From VAXT01 sp038040395 (GTDB taxonomy: Bacteria; Actinomycetota; Thermoleophilia; Gaiellales; Gaiellaceae), in the NCBI GenBank assembly GCA_038040395.1, contig JBBPIJ010000001.1:287893-351892 (forward strand): a stretch of DNA of 64,000 nt, written 5' to 3'. The position numbers were made by a program, and so were the translations under genes. Shown here in pieces: positions 8,351 to 16,373 of the stretch. Under the pieces are notes generated by a model, which saw only the letters and a list, made by a program, of their open reading frames with translations, was not told the origin of the DNA and did not search any database. Each line of letters begins with the position of its first letter. Position 1 is the stretch's first letter.

Positions 8351-10528
8351 AACACGGTCGAGCTGTGCTTCCTCGATCAGCACGCGGCGCGGCTTCGAGC
8401 CCTCGTAGCCGGAGATGATCCCGCGCCGCTCCATCATGTCGATCAGCCGTCCCGCGCGGGTGTAGCCCACGCGGAGGCGCCGCTGGAGAAGCGACGTGGA
8501 CGCCGTCTGCGCCTGGACAACGACCTCGATCGCGCGGCCGAGGAGCGGATCCTGGTCCGGGTCGAACTCGTCGTCGCCGGCATCGGCTTCACCCGGCGGG
8601 GGCTCGGGTGCCTCGAGGAGAGACGTGTCGAGCTCCTGCTCTCGCTGCCCGCGACACTGCTCGACGATGAGCGCGATCTCCTCTTCGCCCACGTAGGCGC
8701 CCTGGACGCGCTGCATGCGCGATGTGCCGAGCGGCTTGAAGAGCATGTCGCCCTGACCGAGCAGGCTCTCAGCCCCGCCCTGGTCGATGATCACGCGGGA
8801 GTCTGTCTGGCTGGAGACGGCGAACGCGATCCGCGACGGGACGTTCGCCTTGATCATCCCGGTGATCACGTCGACCGAGGGACGCTGGGTGGCGAGCACG
8901 AGGTGGATGCCGACGGCGCGGGACTTCTGCGCGAGGCGGATGATCGCGTCCTCGACCGCCTGCGGCGAGATCATCATCAGGTCGGCGAGCTCGTCGATGA
9001 CGACGAGCAGGTATGGGAGCTGCGGCTCGCCGCGCTCGCGGAAGGCGCGATTCGCTTCGGGGAGGTTCCTGGCCCGCACCTTGCTCAGTCGCTCGTACCG
9101 ACTCTCCATCTCGCCGATCACGTTGGCGAGCACGGCGGTTGCCTCTTTCGGGCTGGAGACGACCGGCGCGAGCAGGTGCGGGATCGACTCGTAGTGGCTG
9201 AGCTCGATGCGCTTCGGGTCGATGAGGATCATCCGCACGTCGTCGGGGGTCGCCCGGAGCAGCACCGAGGTGAGGATCGTGTTGATGCAGCCCGACTTCC
9301 CGGAGCCCGTCGTGCCGGCGATGAGCATGTGTGGCATGCGCGCGAGGTCGGTCCAGACGGCGGTGCCGGAGATGTCCTTGCCGAGCCAGACCGCGAGCGG
9401 GCTCGCCGTCTGCGGCAGGTCGTCGTAGATGTCGCCGAGCGTGACGAGGTTCGGCGTGAGGTTCGGCACCTCGACGCCCACGGCTTGCTTACCGGGGATC
9501 GGGGCGAGGATCCGGATCTCGGTGGTCGCGAGCGCGTAGGAGAGGTCGTCCTTGAGCGCAGCGACCTTCGACATCTTCGTCCCTGGCGCGAGCTGGAGCT
9601 CGTAGCGTGTGACGCGCGGGCCCGTGATCTCACCGACGACCGAGGCCTGCACGCCGAAGTCTGCGAGGGCCTGGGTGAGCGCGTGGGCGACGTGCCCGTT
9701 CGACTCGGCGGTCGGCTTGCCGCTGGTTCCGGATTGGCGCAGCAGGCTCCGGTCGGGCAGCTTGTAGTCCTGCACGGCAGGCGACGCGTTAAAAAGGCTC
9801 TCCTGGTCCGGTGTCTCCTCCGTGTTCGGCTCGGGGAACGGGATCAGTGGCGCGGGCTCGGCCATGCCCACGACGTCCGGGAACGCCGAGGCGGCATCCA
9901 GGAGCGGGACCGGGGCCACGTTTGCGGTCGAGATCAGCTCGGGCAGGTCGTGGACCGTCTCGCGCGGTGGGCGGTCGAGCGAGCGCCGCGCAGCGGTCGC
10001 GCCGCGGCGGAGGAGCGCTCCAGCGGAGGCGCCGGAGAGAAGGAGCGTGCCGGCGAGCAAGCCCAGGATCCCGAGGATCGCGACCCCGGTCCGCCCCAGC
10101 GCAAGGCCGAGGGCATCGCCGAGCGCGCTCCCGAGAGAGCCGCCCTGGTTTCCCAGCGTGAGCATGAGCCCGACAGCGAGCACGCCGAGGCCGGTGCGGA
10201 AGGGGCGCACGTCCACGAGGTCGCTTCGGCCGACCATCAGGGCGCCGACGACGACCAGCGCGAACGGCAATCCGTAGGCCGCGCCGCCGACGAGCGCTCT
10301 CAGCCCGTCCGCGATCCAGAGGCCGACGTAACCGCCGTTCCAGCCGGCCCAGAGCACCGAGCCGAGAAAGACGCCGAACGCGAGCAGGACGAGCCCGGTC
10401 AGCTCGGGATGGTGGTGCCCGCGAGTGGCCTTCCTCTTCGTGCGCTTGGTCTTCCGCACGCGCGAGGGCGTGCGAGGCCTGAGCACGCGCTTCGTGCGTC
10501 GCCGCGCCATGGCCGCGAGATTCGACAC
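8342..10528 (-). CDS. ftsK: FtsK/SpoIIIE DNA translocase
   Basis: This is a septum-associated DNA pump that clears and dimer-resolves chromosomes at division. The 728 residues comprise a very basic N-terminus, four or five transmembrane helices (about 45-180), a linker of ordinary length and the RecA-like motor. Walker A is AGTTGSGKSG near residue 405 and Walker B LLVVIDELADLMM near 510. A C-terminal winged-helix gamma domain (about 660-725) reads DNA polarity sequences. The GTG at 10528 and an ATG at 10510 are both possible starts; neither has a strong Shine-Dalgarno. It is transcribed toward the transporter operon, away from the small plus-strand zinc-ribbon gene. Confidence 0.96.
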   Translation of the reverse strand: MSNLAAMARRRTKRVLRPRTPSRVRKTKRTKRKATRGHHHPELTGLVLLAFGVFLGSVLWAGWNGGYVGLWIADGLRALVGGAAYGLPFALVVVGALMVGRSDLVDVRPFRTGLGVLAVGLMLTLGNQGGSLGSALGDALGLALGRTGVAILGILGLLAGTLLLSGASAGALLRRGATAARRSLDRPPRETVHDLPELISTANVAPVPLLDAASAFPDVVGMAEPAPLIPFPEPNTEETPDQESLFNASPAVQDYKLPDRSLLRQSGTSGKPTAESNGHVAHALTQALADFGVQASVVGEITGPRVTRYELQLAPGTKMSKVAALKDDLSYALATTEIRILAPIPGKQAVGVEVPNLTPNLVTLGDIYDDLPQTASPLAVWLGKDISGTAVWTDLARMPHMLIAGTTGSGKSGCINTILTSVLLRATPDDVRMILIDPKRIELSHYESIPHLLAPVVSSPKEATAVLANVIGEMESRYERLSKVRARNLPEANRAFRERGEPQLPYLLVVIDELADLMMISPQAVEDAIIRLAQKSRAVGIHLVLATQRPSVDVITGMIKANVPSRIAFAVSSQTDSRVIIDQGGAESLLGQGDMLFKPLGTSRMQRVQGAYVGEEEIALIVEQCRGQREQELDTSLLEAPEPPPGEADAGDDEFDPDQDPLLGRAIEVVVQAQTASTSLLQRRLRVGYTRAGRLIDMMERRGIISGYEGSKPRRVLIEEAQLDRVLS

Positions 10529-10572
10529 CCCATCCCGAAGCCCTTTACGACAAGTCAGGGGGGATCCTGCTT

Positions 10573-10743
10573 GTGGCTTGGCTCATCGGATCCACCGTCA
10601 TCCTGGCCATCGGCATACGAGGACAACCAAAGCAGTCCGGTGAACTGCGCACCTGTCCTCGTTGCGGTCGCGAGGTGGCTTTCGGGTCGCCTACCTGCTT
10701 TGGATGTGGCTACAACCTCGTGATGTCTCGTCCGCCGAGCTGA
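10573..10743 (+). CDS. Small membrane-anchored zinc-ribbon protein (56 aa)
   Basis: This is a short gene starting at GTG. The peptide opens with a hydrophobic helix (VAWLIGSTVILAIGI), then a polar linker, then two CxxC pairs 12 residues apart, CPRC and CFGC, and ends in SRPPS. The AGGGGGGA tract at 10557-10564 can serve as Shine-Dalgarno about 9 bases upstream. The four cysteines in zinc-ribbon spacing directly after a membrane segment argue for a real protein. Its stop TGA abuts the stop of the convergent gene at 10744. It is divergent from ftsK, with a gap of about 45 bases. Function is unknown. Confidence 0.6.
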   Translation: MAWLIGSTVILAIGIRGQPKQSGELRTCPRCGREVAFGSPTCFGCGYNLVMSRPPS

Positions 10744-11298
10744 TCAGGCGGCGAGGGCCTTGAGGTCTTCGAGCGCGCCGTTCAGGAGATTCTCGCGCAG
10801 GTCGAACAGGCCCGCCCAGAGCGACGAACGGTCCGGCACCGAGCGCATTCGCGCCGCGGCTTCGAGGCCTTCGAGAGCCCGGACGAGGACCGCGAGCTCC
10901 AGGTATGCCTGGGCCACCCTCACCGGCGAGGCGCGGACTCCGGCCCGACTGAGAACCGGCTGCCACTCGACGAGCTCGGCCCGCCCGGGCTCGCCGTACC
11001 ACGAGCGCCCTTCTGCCTGATCGGCCTCGAGCTCGAGCAGGTAGCGCCCGAGCGGTCCCTCGAGGCCGGCAAGAGCTGTCTCGGCTCGCTCCGCCGCTCG
11101 AGCCAGAGCCGCTTCACGGCCGCCGGGAGTCGAAGGCGTGGCCTCTCCTCTCGCCCAGCGCTCGAGCAGCCTGCAAAACGCCAGCGCCGAGACCTGGCAC
11201 GCGCGGAGCTGCGCAACGAGCCGCTGCGCCGTCGCTCCTTCGCGCGCGTAGTCGACCAAAAGGTCTGGCCAGCCCGGTTCTGCTCGAAGAGTGCTCAC
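10744..11298 (-). CDS. Uncharacterised alpha-helical protein downstream of RNase J
   Basis: I do not recognise this 184-residue protein. It is rich in Ala, Leu, Arg and Glu and appears all-helical, with no transmembrane segment or signal peptide. A central segment (YLLELEADQAEGRSWYGEPG) and a C-terminal helix ending LENL-type repeats are the only distinctive parts. The GTG start overlaps the RNase J stop as GTGA, so it is co-translated with the nuclease. Its operon position suggests a helper or regulator connected to RNA turnover or growth, but that is only context. Confidence 0.72.
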   Translation of the reverse strand: MSTLRAEPGWPDLLVDYAREGATAQRLVAQLRACQVSALAFCRLLERWARGEATPSTPGGREAALARAAERAETALAGLEGPLGRYLLELEADQAEGRSWYGEPGRAELVEWQPVLSRAGVRASPVRVAQAYLELAVLVRALEGLEAAARMRSVPDRSSLWAGLFDLRENLLNGALEDLKALAA

Positions 11299-12947
11299 AC
11301 TTCCACTATGACGGGGAGAATCATCGGGCGCCTCCCCGTTCTGTCGTATACGAGCTGCGCGAGCCCGTCATGGAGATGCTCCTGGAGGAGCTTGATCTCG
11401 TTGATCTTCTGGCTCAGGCACTCGTCGACCACTCGGGCGGCCTCCTCACGCAACTCGTCGAGCAATACCTCGGAATCGCCGAAGCCGCGGACGATCAGCT
11501 CCGGCGGGGCGCTCGCGCGGGCGCCGTTCATGCTGACGGTGGCGACGACGATCAGGATTCCGTGCTCCGAGAGGTGCCTGCGATCCCGAATAGCGACGTC
11601 CCGCACGTCCCCCACTCCGAGCCCGTCCACGAAGGTGACCCCGGTGTCGACCCGATCGACGATTCGCACGCCGTGTTCGTCCAGCTCGACCACGGAGCCG
11701 TTCTCGGCCAGGACGATCGAGTCCGCCGGGACGCCGCTGTCGCGCGCGAGCTGAGCGTGCGCGGCGAGCATCCGGAACTCGCCGTGGACCGGCATGACGC
11801 CCTTGGGGCGGACGAGCCCGAGCACCGTGCGGAGCTCCTCGGCGTTGCCGTGCCCCGAGACGTGCACGTTCGCGATCTCCTGGTGCAGGACCTCGGCGCC
11901 GGCCTTCGCGAGGTTGTTGATCGTGTCGTGTACCCGCAGCTCGTTCCCGGGCACGGGCTTGGCGGACAGGATCACGGTGTCACCACGCTCGACACGTACC
12001 GTCGGATGGTCGTTGTACGCGATTCGCGTCAAGGCCGAAAGCGGCTCGCCCTGGCTGCCCGTGCAGAGGACGAGCGCCTCGTGCGGCGGCAAGTCTGCAA
12101 GCTCGCCCGGCTTGATGAACGTGTCGTCAGGCGCCTCGAGGTAGCCGAGGTTCCGGGCGATGTTGATGTTCTTGCGCATGGAGCGCCCGACGACGCAGAC
12201 CTTCCGGCCGGTCTCGATCGCGACGTCGACCGCCTGCTGCATGCGGTGGACGTTCGAGGCGAAGCTCGCGATCAGCACTCGCCCCTCGCGCACCGGAATG
12301 ATCTGCCGGAACGCCTCCCCGACCAGGCGCTCGGATCCGGTCACACCGGGGCGCTCCGCGTTCGTCGAGTCGCCGAGGAGCAGATCGACGCCGCGGTTCC
12401 CGACCTCGGCCAGCCGGCCGACGTCTGTGCGCAGGCCGTCCACCGGCGTGTGATCGATCTTGTAGTCGCCCGTGTGCAGCACGCGCAGATTCCCGGCCTC
12501 GAGCAAGATCGCGACGCAGTCGGGAACGGAGTGCGCCATCCGGATGAACTCCACCCGAAAGCCTCCGATCTGCACCGGGCCGTCGTCCGGCCGCGCCTCC
12601 TTCAGCTCGGTCGCTTGCGAGATGCCGTGTTCGTCGAGCTTGGGCTGGAGCAGTCCGAGCGTCAGCCGCGTGCCCCAGACCTCGGGCACCTTCACCTCGC
12701 GCATCAGGTAGGGCAGCGACCCGACATGGTCCTCGTGCGCGTGCGTCAGGAGGACGGCCCGCACGCGGTCCGCGTGGTCGCGCAGGTACGAGAAGTCCGG
12801 TAGGACGAGATCCACCCCGAGATGCTCGTCCCGGGGGAACGCGAGCCCCGAGTCGACGACGACGATGTCCCCGTTCGCCTCGAAGACTGTGAGGTTTTTG
12901 CCCACCTCGCCGAGCCCGCCGAGCGGGATGATGCGCAGTGCGGCCAT
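11295..12947 (-). CDS. rnj: Ribonuclease J
   Basis: RNase J is a metallo-beta-lactamase/beta-CASP nuclease with 5'-3' exo- and endonuclease activity that matures rRNA and degrades mRNA. The 550 residues begin IIPLGGLGEVGKNLTVFE and carry the zinc-binding motif THAHEDHVGSLPY near residue 71. Further zinc ligands follow in MAHSVPD and HTGDYK, and the beta-CASP/HSGHG-type region reads VHVSGHGNAEELR near 385. Length is normal for the family. Together with pnp, this window supplies the two major RNA-decay exonucleases. The ATG start agrees with homologue N-termini. Confidence 0.96.
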   Translation of the reverse strand: MAALRIIPLGGLGEVGKNLTVFEANGDIVVVDSGLAFPRDEHLGVDLVLPDFSYLRDHADRVRAVLLTHAHEDHVGSLPYLMREVKVPEVWGTRLTLGLLQPKLDEHGISQATELKEARPDDGPVQIGGFRVEFIRMAHSVPDCVAILLEAGNLRVLHTGDYKIDHTPVDGLRTDVGRLAEVGNRGVDLLLGDSTNAERPGVTGSERLVGEAFRQIIPVREGRVLIASFASNVHRMQQAVDVAIETGRKVCVVGRSMRKNINIARNLGYLEAPDDTFIKPGELADLPPHEALVLCTGSQGEPLSALTRIAYNDHPTVRVERGDTVILSAKPVPGNELRVHDTINNLAKAGAEVLHQEIANVHVSGHGNAEELRTVLGLVRPKGVMPVHGEFRMLAAHAQLARDSGVPADSIVLAENGSVVELDEHGVRIVDRVDTGVTFVDGLGVGDVRDVAIRDRRHLSEHGILIVVATVSMNGARASAPPELIVRGFGDSEVLLDELREEAARVVDECLSQKINEIKLLQEHLHDGLAQLVYDRTGRRPMILPVIVEV

Positions 12948-13087
12948 CAGCAGGAGCCTATCGTGGCCCTCTCCATCGGGGTGAGTACGAGTTCACCCTT
13001 CAGGGGGAGGGACGACCCGCACGCGCTCTCCATTGTTTGGTGAGCCTCGCCGTTGGGCGGGGCCCCCATCTTCCCCAAGGAGAAAAA
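12948..13087. other. Divergent intergenic region with hairpins (RNase J / plus-strand genes)
   Basis: The non-coding DNA between rnj and the plus-strand genes contains two hairpins readable on the plus strand: GGGTGA/TCACCC in the first third, and an 8-bp stem GCCTCGCC/GGCGGGGC (13044-13063, one G-U pair) with loop GTTG. The latter ends just before the Shine-Dalgarno of a 27-codon ORF. I looked for c-di-GMP riboswitch (GEMM) consensus blocks, since a HD-GYP-like gene follows, and found none. It presumably contains the promoters of both directions. Confidence 0.4.
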
Positions 13088-13171
13088 ATGCTGCGGTCAG
13101 ATTGGCTCCACCGGCTCGGCCTCCTCGCAACGGTCTTGTCGATTCTTCCTTGCGGCATCAAGTGGCCCTAG
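13088..13171 (+). CDS. 27-residue leader or small protein upstream of the HD-GYP-like gene
   Basis: An ATG follows an excellent Shine-Dalgarno (AAGGAG, five bases upstream) and opens a 27-codon ORF. The peptide starts MLRSDWLHRLGLLATV and has a short hydrophobic core with one Cys near the end. It lies 57 bases upstream of the HD-GYP-like start, which itself has no Shine-Dalgarno, so it may be a leader peptide or a small membrane protein. The evidence is the ribosome binding site and position only. It may equally be a chance ORF in a structured leader. Confidence 0.4.
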   Translation: MLRSDWLHRLGLLATVLSILPCGIKWP

Positions 13172-13198
13172 GCCATTAGCCGCACACAGAGCTAAAGA

Positions 13199-13216
13199 CG
13201 GCGCCTTCGGGCGCCG
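13199..13216 (+). promoter_or_regulatory. UUCG-capped hairpin just before the HD-GYP-like start codon
   Basis: CGGCGCC, loop TTCG, GGCGCCG form a perfect 7-bp stem closed by an extra-stable C(UUCG)G tetraloop, 12 bases before the ATG at 13229. No T-run follows, so it is not a typical terminator. Its placement where a Shine-Dalgarno should be suggests translational control or coupling; this is inference. Confidence 0.5.
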
Positions 13217-13228
13217 ATTGCTTGCTAC

Positions 13229-15172
13229 ATGCGGTCTCTGATCCGAGGTCGCGCTGCGGACGCGGCAACAGTCGCGTTCGCAGGCGCGCTCCTCAACGTC
13301 GCCGTCTTCGAGTCCCTCGGGAGCTCGACATCCATGCTCGCGCTCTTCGCGGCCATCGCGATCGCCGCAGAGGCGCTCCAGCGCCCCCATGACGAGCTCT
13401 TGCCCGATGCGCTCGAGGGCGAGCGTTTCACGCTCACCGCGCCAGTTCACCTCGCCGCCCTCCTGGTCGCCGGCCCATGGGTGGCTGCTGCGGTCGCAGG
13501 CTGGAGCGTCATCGCGACCGGCCCGTTTCGCGGCCTGGCGCCGATGGAGCTCGTGCGGCGGGCAGCGGCGCTTGGGGCATCCGCATTGGGGGGAGGCGTG
13601 GTCTTTACGCTGGCGGGCGGGAGCGTCGGCCATCTGACCCTGCCGGAGGACCTGCTACCGGCCGCCCTCGCCGGGCTCGTCTACGTCACGGCGCGGACTC
13701 TGCTCGAGGGAATGGCCACGCAGCGCCCCACTCTTCCCGACCTGCTGACCGCCGCATCGGGCGTCGGGCTCGGCATCGTGCTCGCATTCGCCGCGTTGCG
13801 GCAAATCTGGCTCGCGATCGCACTCGTCCCGCTGCTACTGCTCATGGAGCGCCTGTACGGACGCGTCGTCGGTCTGCGCCACGAGATGGCGACGGCGCTC
13901 GAGGCCTTTGCGAACATCGTCGACGAGCGGGACCCTTCGACCTACGGCCACTCGGTGCGAGTTGCGGGTTACGTCGAAGACTTGGCGCACGGGCTCGGTC
14001 TACCCCCGGCCGAGGTACGACGCCTCTGGTGGGCAGGCAGGCTGCACGATCTCGGCAAGGTCGCCGTCGACGCCACCGTGCTAAGCAAGCCCGGGAAGCT
14101 GAGCCCGGCCGAATGGGGAACGGTCTGGCGTGCGCCGCGCCTCTCCGCACGGCTGCTCCAGCGGTTTCGGTTCGCGGCCCGGCAGGCGCAGGCAGTGGAG
14201 TACCACCGAGAGCGCTACAACGGCACGGGTTACTACCGGGTCTCCGAAGAGAACATTCCTCTCGCTGCGCATTTCCTGATCCTGGCCGACGCCTTCGACG
14301 CGATGACGACCGACAGGCCGTTCCGAAGGCGGCTGAGCCGCGAGGACGCACTCAAGGAGATCGAGAAGGGCAGCGGAACCCAGTTCCACCCGGTGATCGC
14401 ACGAGCGTTCATCGCCGTGCAGAAGGGGCAGGATCCGACCGCCGTGGTCAGGGGCGAAGAGCTGGCGGCGATCCGGGACGCCTCTGCCGTGCCGGCCCCC
14501 ACCACCACCCGCAGTCCCGTTGACGTGTTCGGACGGCCGGACCTGATCGCGCTCGCGGGAGCCGGCACGTTCTTAGTCGGCCTCGGCACAGGGCTGACGA
14601 TCGTCGCGCTCGGGGGTGCGGTGTTCGCGGCCGTCGGGCTAAAAGTCTGGCGCTCGACCCGCAAGCGTATTTCCAGGCTGACGGCAGCTCTCGAGCAGGC
14701 GTGGCAAGTAGCGGGCGACCAGGCAAGCATCTTCGGCCACCTCGTCGATGCGATCGGGGGAACCTGGCCGTCGAGCTATGCAGCCTTCGTCGAGTGGAAC
14801 GAGGATGGAATCGGCGGTTCGGTGCTGCATGAGCGAGGCAGCGAAGGCCCAGCCGAGACATCGCTCGTCAGCTGGCTCCTTCGCGAGGCCGAGTCCGGCG
14901 CGGGAGTCGTCGTGGACAGCGGCGGTCAGCTCCCCGGGGCCGGAGTTGCGATTGCGATTCCGCTACGGCGAGGGAACAGCGCGCTCGTCGGCTTCTTCGT
15001 TCTCCGTGGCGCCGAGCATCCGCCCAAGCACCTCCTCCCCGCCCTCGAGAATTGTCTCGACCCGCTCGGGGCCGCGTTCGCCGAAGCTCCTCAGACCGTC
15101 GTGCTCCGCCAGTTGCCGCTGACGAAGCTAGACGCCGGCCGGGGTCGTAAGGCCCGCTCGCTCGAGGCCTGA
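13229..15172 (+). CDS. Membrane HD-GYP-like protein with GAF domain, degenerate catalytic motifs
   Basis: HD-GYP proteins hydrolyse cyclic di-GMP. This 647-residue protein has about seven N-terminal hydrophobic segments (to about 205), an HD-GYP-like domain (about 215-400), two more hydrophobic segments (about 440-475) and a C-terminal GAF-like domain (about 505-625). The HD pair is kept (RLHDLGKVAV), but the HHExxDGxGYP signature reads YHRERYNGTGYYRV and the usual HP after the HD region reads AP. The second His, the Asp, the Pro and one metal His are therefore lost. It is probably catalytically weak or a sensor. The ATG lacks a Shine-Dalgarno. Its 3' end overlaps the convergent dapA by 45 bases. 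Confidence 0.85.
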   Translation: MRSLIRGRAADAATVAFAGALLNVAVFESLGSSTSMLALFAAIAIAAEALQRPHDELLPDALEGERFTLTAPVHLAALLVAGPWVAAAVAGWSVIATGPFRGLAPMELVRRAAALGASALGGGVVFTLAGGSVGHLTLPEDLLPAALAGLVYVTARTLLEGMATQRPTLPDLLTAASGVGLGIVLAFAALRQIWLAIALVPLLLLMERLYGRVVGLRHEMATALEAFANIVDERDPSTYGHSVRVAGYVEDLAHGLGLPPAEVRRLWWAGRLHDLGKVAVDATVLSKPGKLSPAEWGTVWRAPRLSARLLQRFRFAARQAQAVEYHRERYNGTGYYRVSEENIPLAAHFLILADAFDAMTTDRPFRRRLSREDALKEIEKGSGTQFHPVIARAFIAVQKGQDPTAVVRGEELAAIRDASAVPAPTTTRSPVDVFGRPDLIALAGAGTFLVGLGTGLTIVALGGAVFAAVGLKVWRSTRKRISRLTAALEQAWQVAGDQASIFGHLVDAIGGTWPSSYAAFVEWNEDGIGGSVLHERGSEGPAETSLVSWLLREAESGAGVVVDSGGQLPGAGVAIAIPLRRGNSALVGFFVLRGAEHPPKHLLPALENCLDPLGAAFAEAPQTVVLRQLPLTKLDAGRGRKARSLEA

Positions 15173-16021
15173 GCGGATCTCGGCGAGCTCCTCGTCGGTC
15201 GCTTCGACGAGCGGGAGACGCAGGCCCCCCACCTCGTGCCCGAGTAGGTTCAGCGCCGCCTTGACCGGAATCGGGTTGATCGTCACACCGAGCGCGTCGA
15301 TCACCGGCTTGAGCTCCTCGTCGATCGCGCGGGCGCCGTCGACGTCGCCCTCCTTGTAGAGCCTGATCAGTTCCTTCACGCGACCCGCCACGAGGTGGGC
15401 GTAGACGAGAACGCCACCGACACCGCCGAGCTCCAGGAACGGAAAGACGAGGTGATCGCTCCCCGCATACAGGTCGAGGTCGGTCTCGGCGACGATGCGC
15501 CGTGCCTGGTCGAGGTCCTCGGTCGCCTGCTTCACCGCCTTGACGGTCGGGATCTCGGCGAGCTCGACCATCGTCTCGGGCTCGATGTTGACGACGACCC
15601 GCTGTGGGATGTTGTAGACGACGATCGGCTTGTCGCTGGCCTGCGCGATCGCCTTGTAGTGCTCGACGATCCCGCGCGGCGGCGGCTTGTTGTAGTACGG
15701 CGTGACGACGAGGAACCCGTCCACGCCTAGCTCGTGCGCCTTCTCGGTCAGGTGCACCGAGTGCGCAGTCGAGTACGTGCCGCTGCTCGCGACGACCGTC
15801 GCGCGAGCTCCCACTTCGTCGACGGCGGCGCCCCAGAGCTCGAGCTTCTCGTCGTCGGTCAGCGTCGGCGACTCGCCAGTCGTGGCTGCGACGACGATGC
15901 CGTCGGACCCGCTGTCGACCACGTGCGCGGCCAGAGCACGGAAGCGGTCGTAGTCGACCGAACCATCCCGGGCGAACGGGGTGACCATCGCGGTCAGAAC
16001 TTCTCCGAGCACGAGCGCCAT
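15128..16021 (-). CDS. dapA: 4-hydroxy-tetrahydrodipicolinate synthase
   Basis: DapA condenses pyruvate with aspartate semialdehyde, the first committed step of lysine and diaminopimelate synthesis. The 297 residues show the TTGESPTL substrate loop near 47, YNIPQR with the catalytic Tyr near 136 and the Schiff-base Lys in VKAVKQATED near 164. All are as expected for an active enzyme. It is the last gene of rpsO-pnp-M16-dapB-SnoaL-dapA; ATG follows the SnoaL stop by one base. Its 3' end overlaps the convergent HD-GYP-like gene by 45 bases. Confidence 0.95.
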   Translation of the reverse strand: MALVLGEVLTAMVTPFARDGSVDYDRFRALAAHVVDSGSDGIVVAATTGESPTLTDDEKLELWGAAVDEVGARATVVASSGTYSTAHSVHLTEKAHELGVDGFLVVTPYYNKPPPRGIVEHYKAIAQASDKPIVVYNIPQRVVVNIEPETMVELAEIPTVKAVKQATEDLDQARRIVAETDLDLYAGSDHLVFPFLELGGVGGVLVYAHLVAGRVKELIRLYKEGDVDGARAIDEELKPVIDALGVTINPIPVKAALNLLGHEVGGLRLPLVEATDEELAEIRSGLERAGLTTPAGV

Positions 16022-16022
16022 T

Positions 16023-16373
16023 CTACTCCGGCTCGAAGTCGGTCCAGACTGCCCACTCTTCGGCCAGACGTCGCTCGGCGAAGCGGCTGATGTTCAGGCC
16101 AGTGGCCACCCGTTCGCCCGAGCGGGCAATGAGCCTGGTGGCGACGCGATCGCCAGCGGCGAGCTGATCGACGATCTCGAAGGTCATGTCCGGATGCCTT
16201 TCCCGGTACGCGCGGATGTCCTCTGCCAACTGCTGCCGGTCGCGGTTACGAAGGCCGGTGTGGCCGACGAAGTCGTCCGTCAGCAGGTCCTGCAGGACGG
16301 CGAGGTTCCCTCTTCCCCAGGCCTCCTCGCCATAGCGTCGGAAGACCTCCTTGTTGTGCTCGCCGTCGCTCAA
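16023..16373 (-). CDS. SnoaL-like polyketide cyclase / NTF2-fold protein
   Basis: This is a 116-residue NTF2-fold protein of the SnoaL-like group, seen from the pattern EVFRRYGEEAWGRGNLAVL at the start, then DDFVGHTG and HPDMTFEIVDQLAAGDRVATR. Such small proteins act on polyketides, steroids or other hydrophobic substrates, or only bind them; no substrate can be deduced. The TTG start at 16373 overlaps the dapB stop as TTGA, which selects it over longer upstream extensions. Its position between dapB and dapA is unusual and suggests a passenger in the lysine operon. Confidence 0.8.
   Translation of the reverse strand: MSDGEHNKEVFRRYGEEAWGRGNLAVLQDLLTDDFVGHTGLRNRDRQQLAEDIRAYRERHPDMTFEIVDQLAAGDRVATRLIARSGERVATGLNISRFAERRLAEEWAVWTDFEPE

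Noticed and set aside
8903..10723. 606-codon plus-strand open frame opposite ftsK
   Set aside because: It is the antisense shadow of ftsK, made long by high GC; its translation is rich in Arg/Glu/Asp with no domain, and the sense frame has complete FtsK motifs.
11370..12803. 477-codon plus-strand frame opposite RNase J
   Set aside because: Antisense of a clearly conserved RNase J; composition is the mirror of the sense codons.
12948..13228. c-di-GMP riboswitch upstream of the HD-GYP-like gene
   Set aside because: I searched by eye for GEMM-type conserved blocks and did not find them; only simple hairpins are present.
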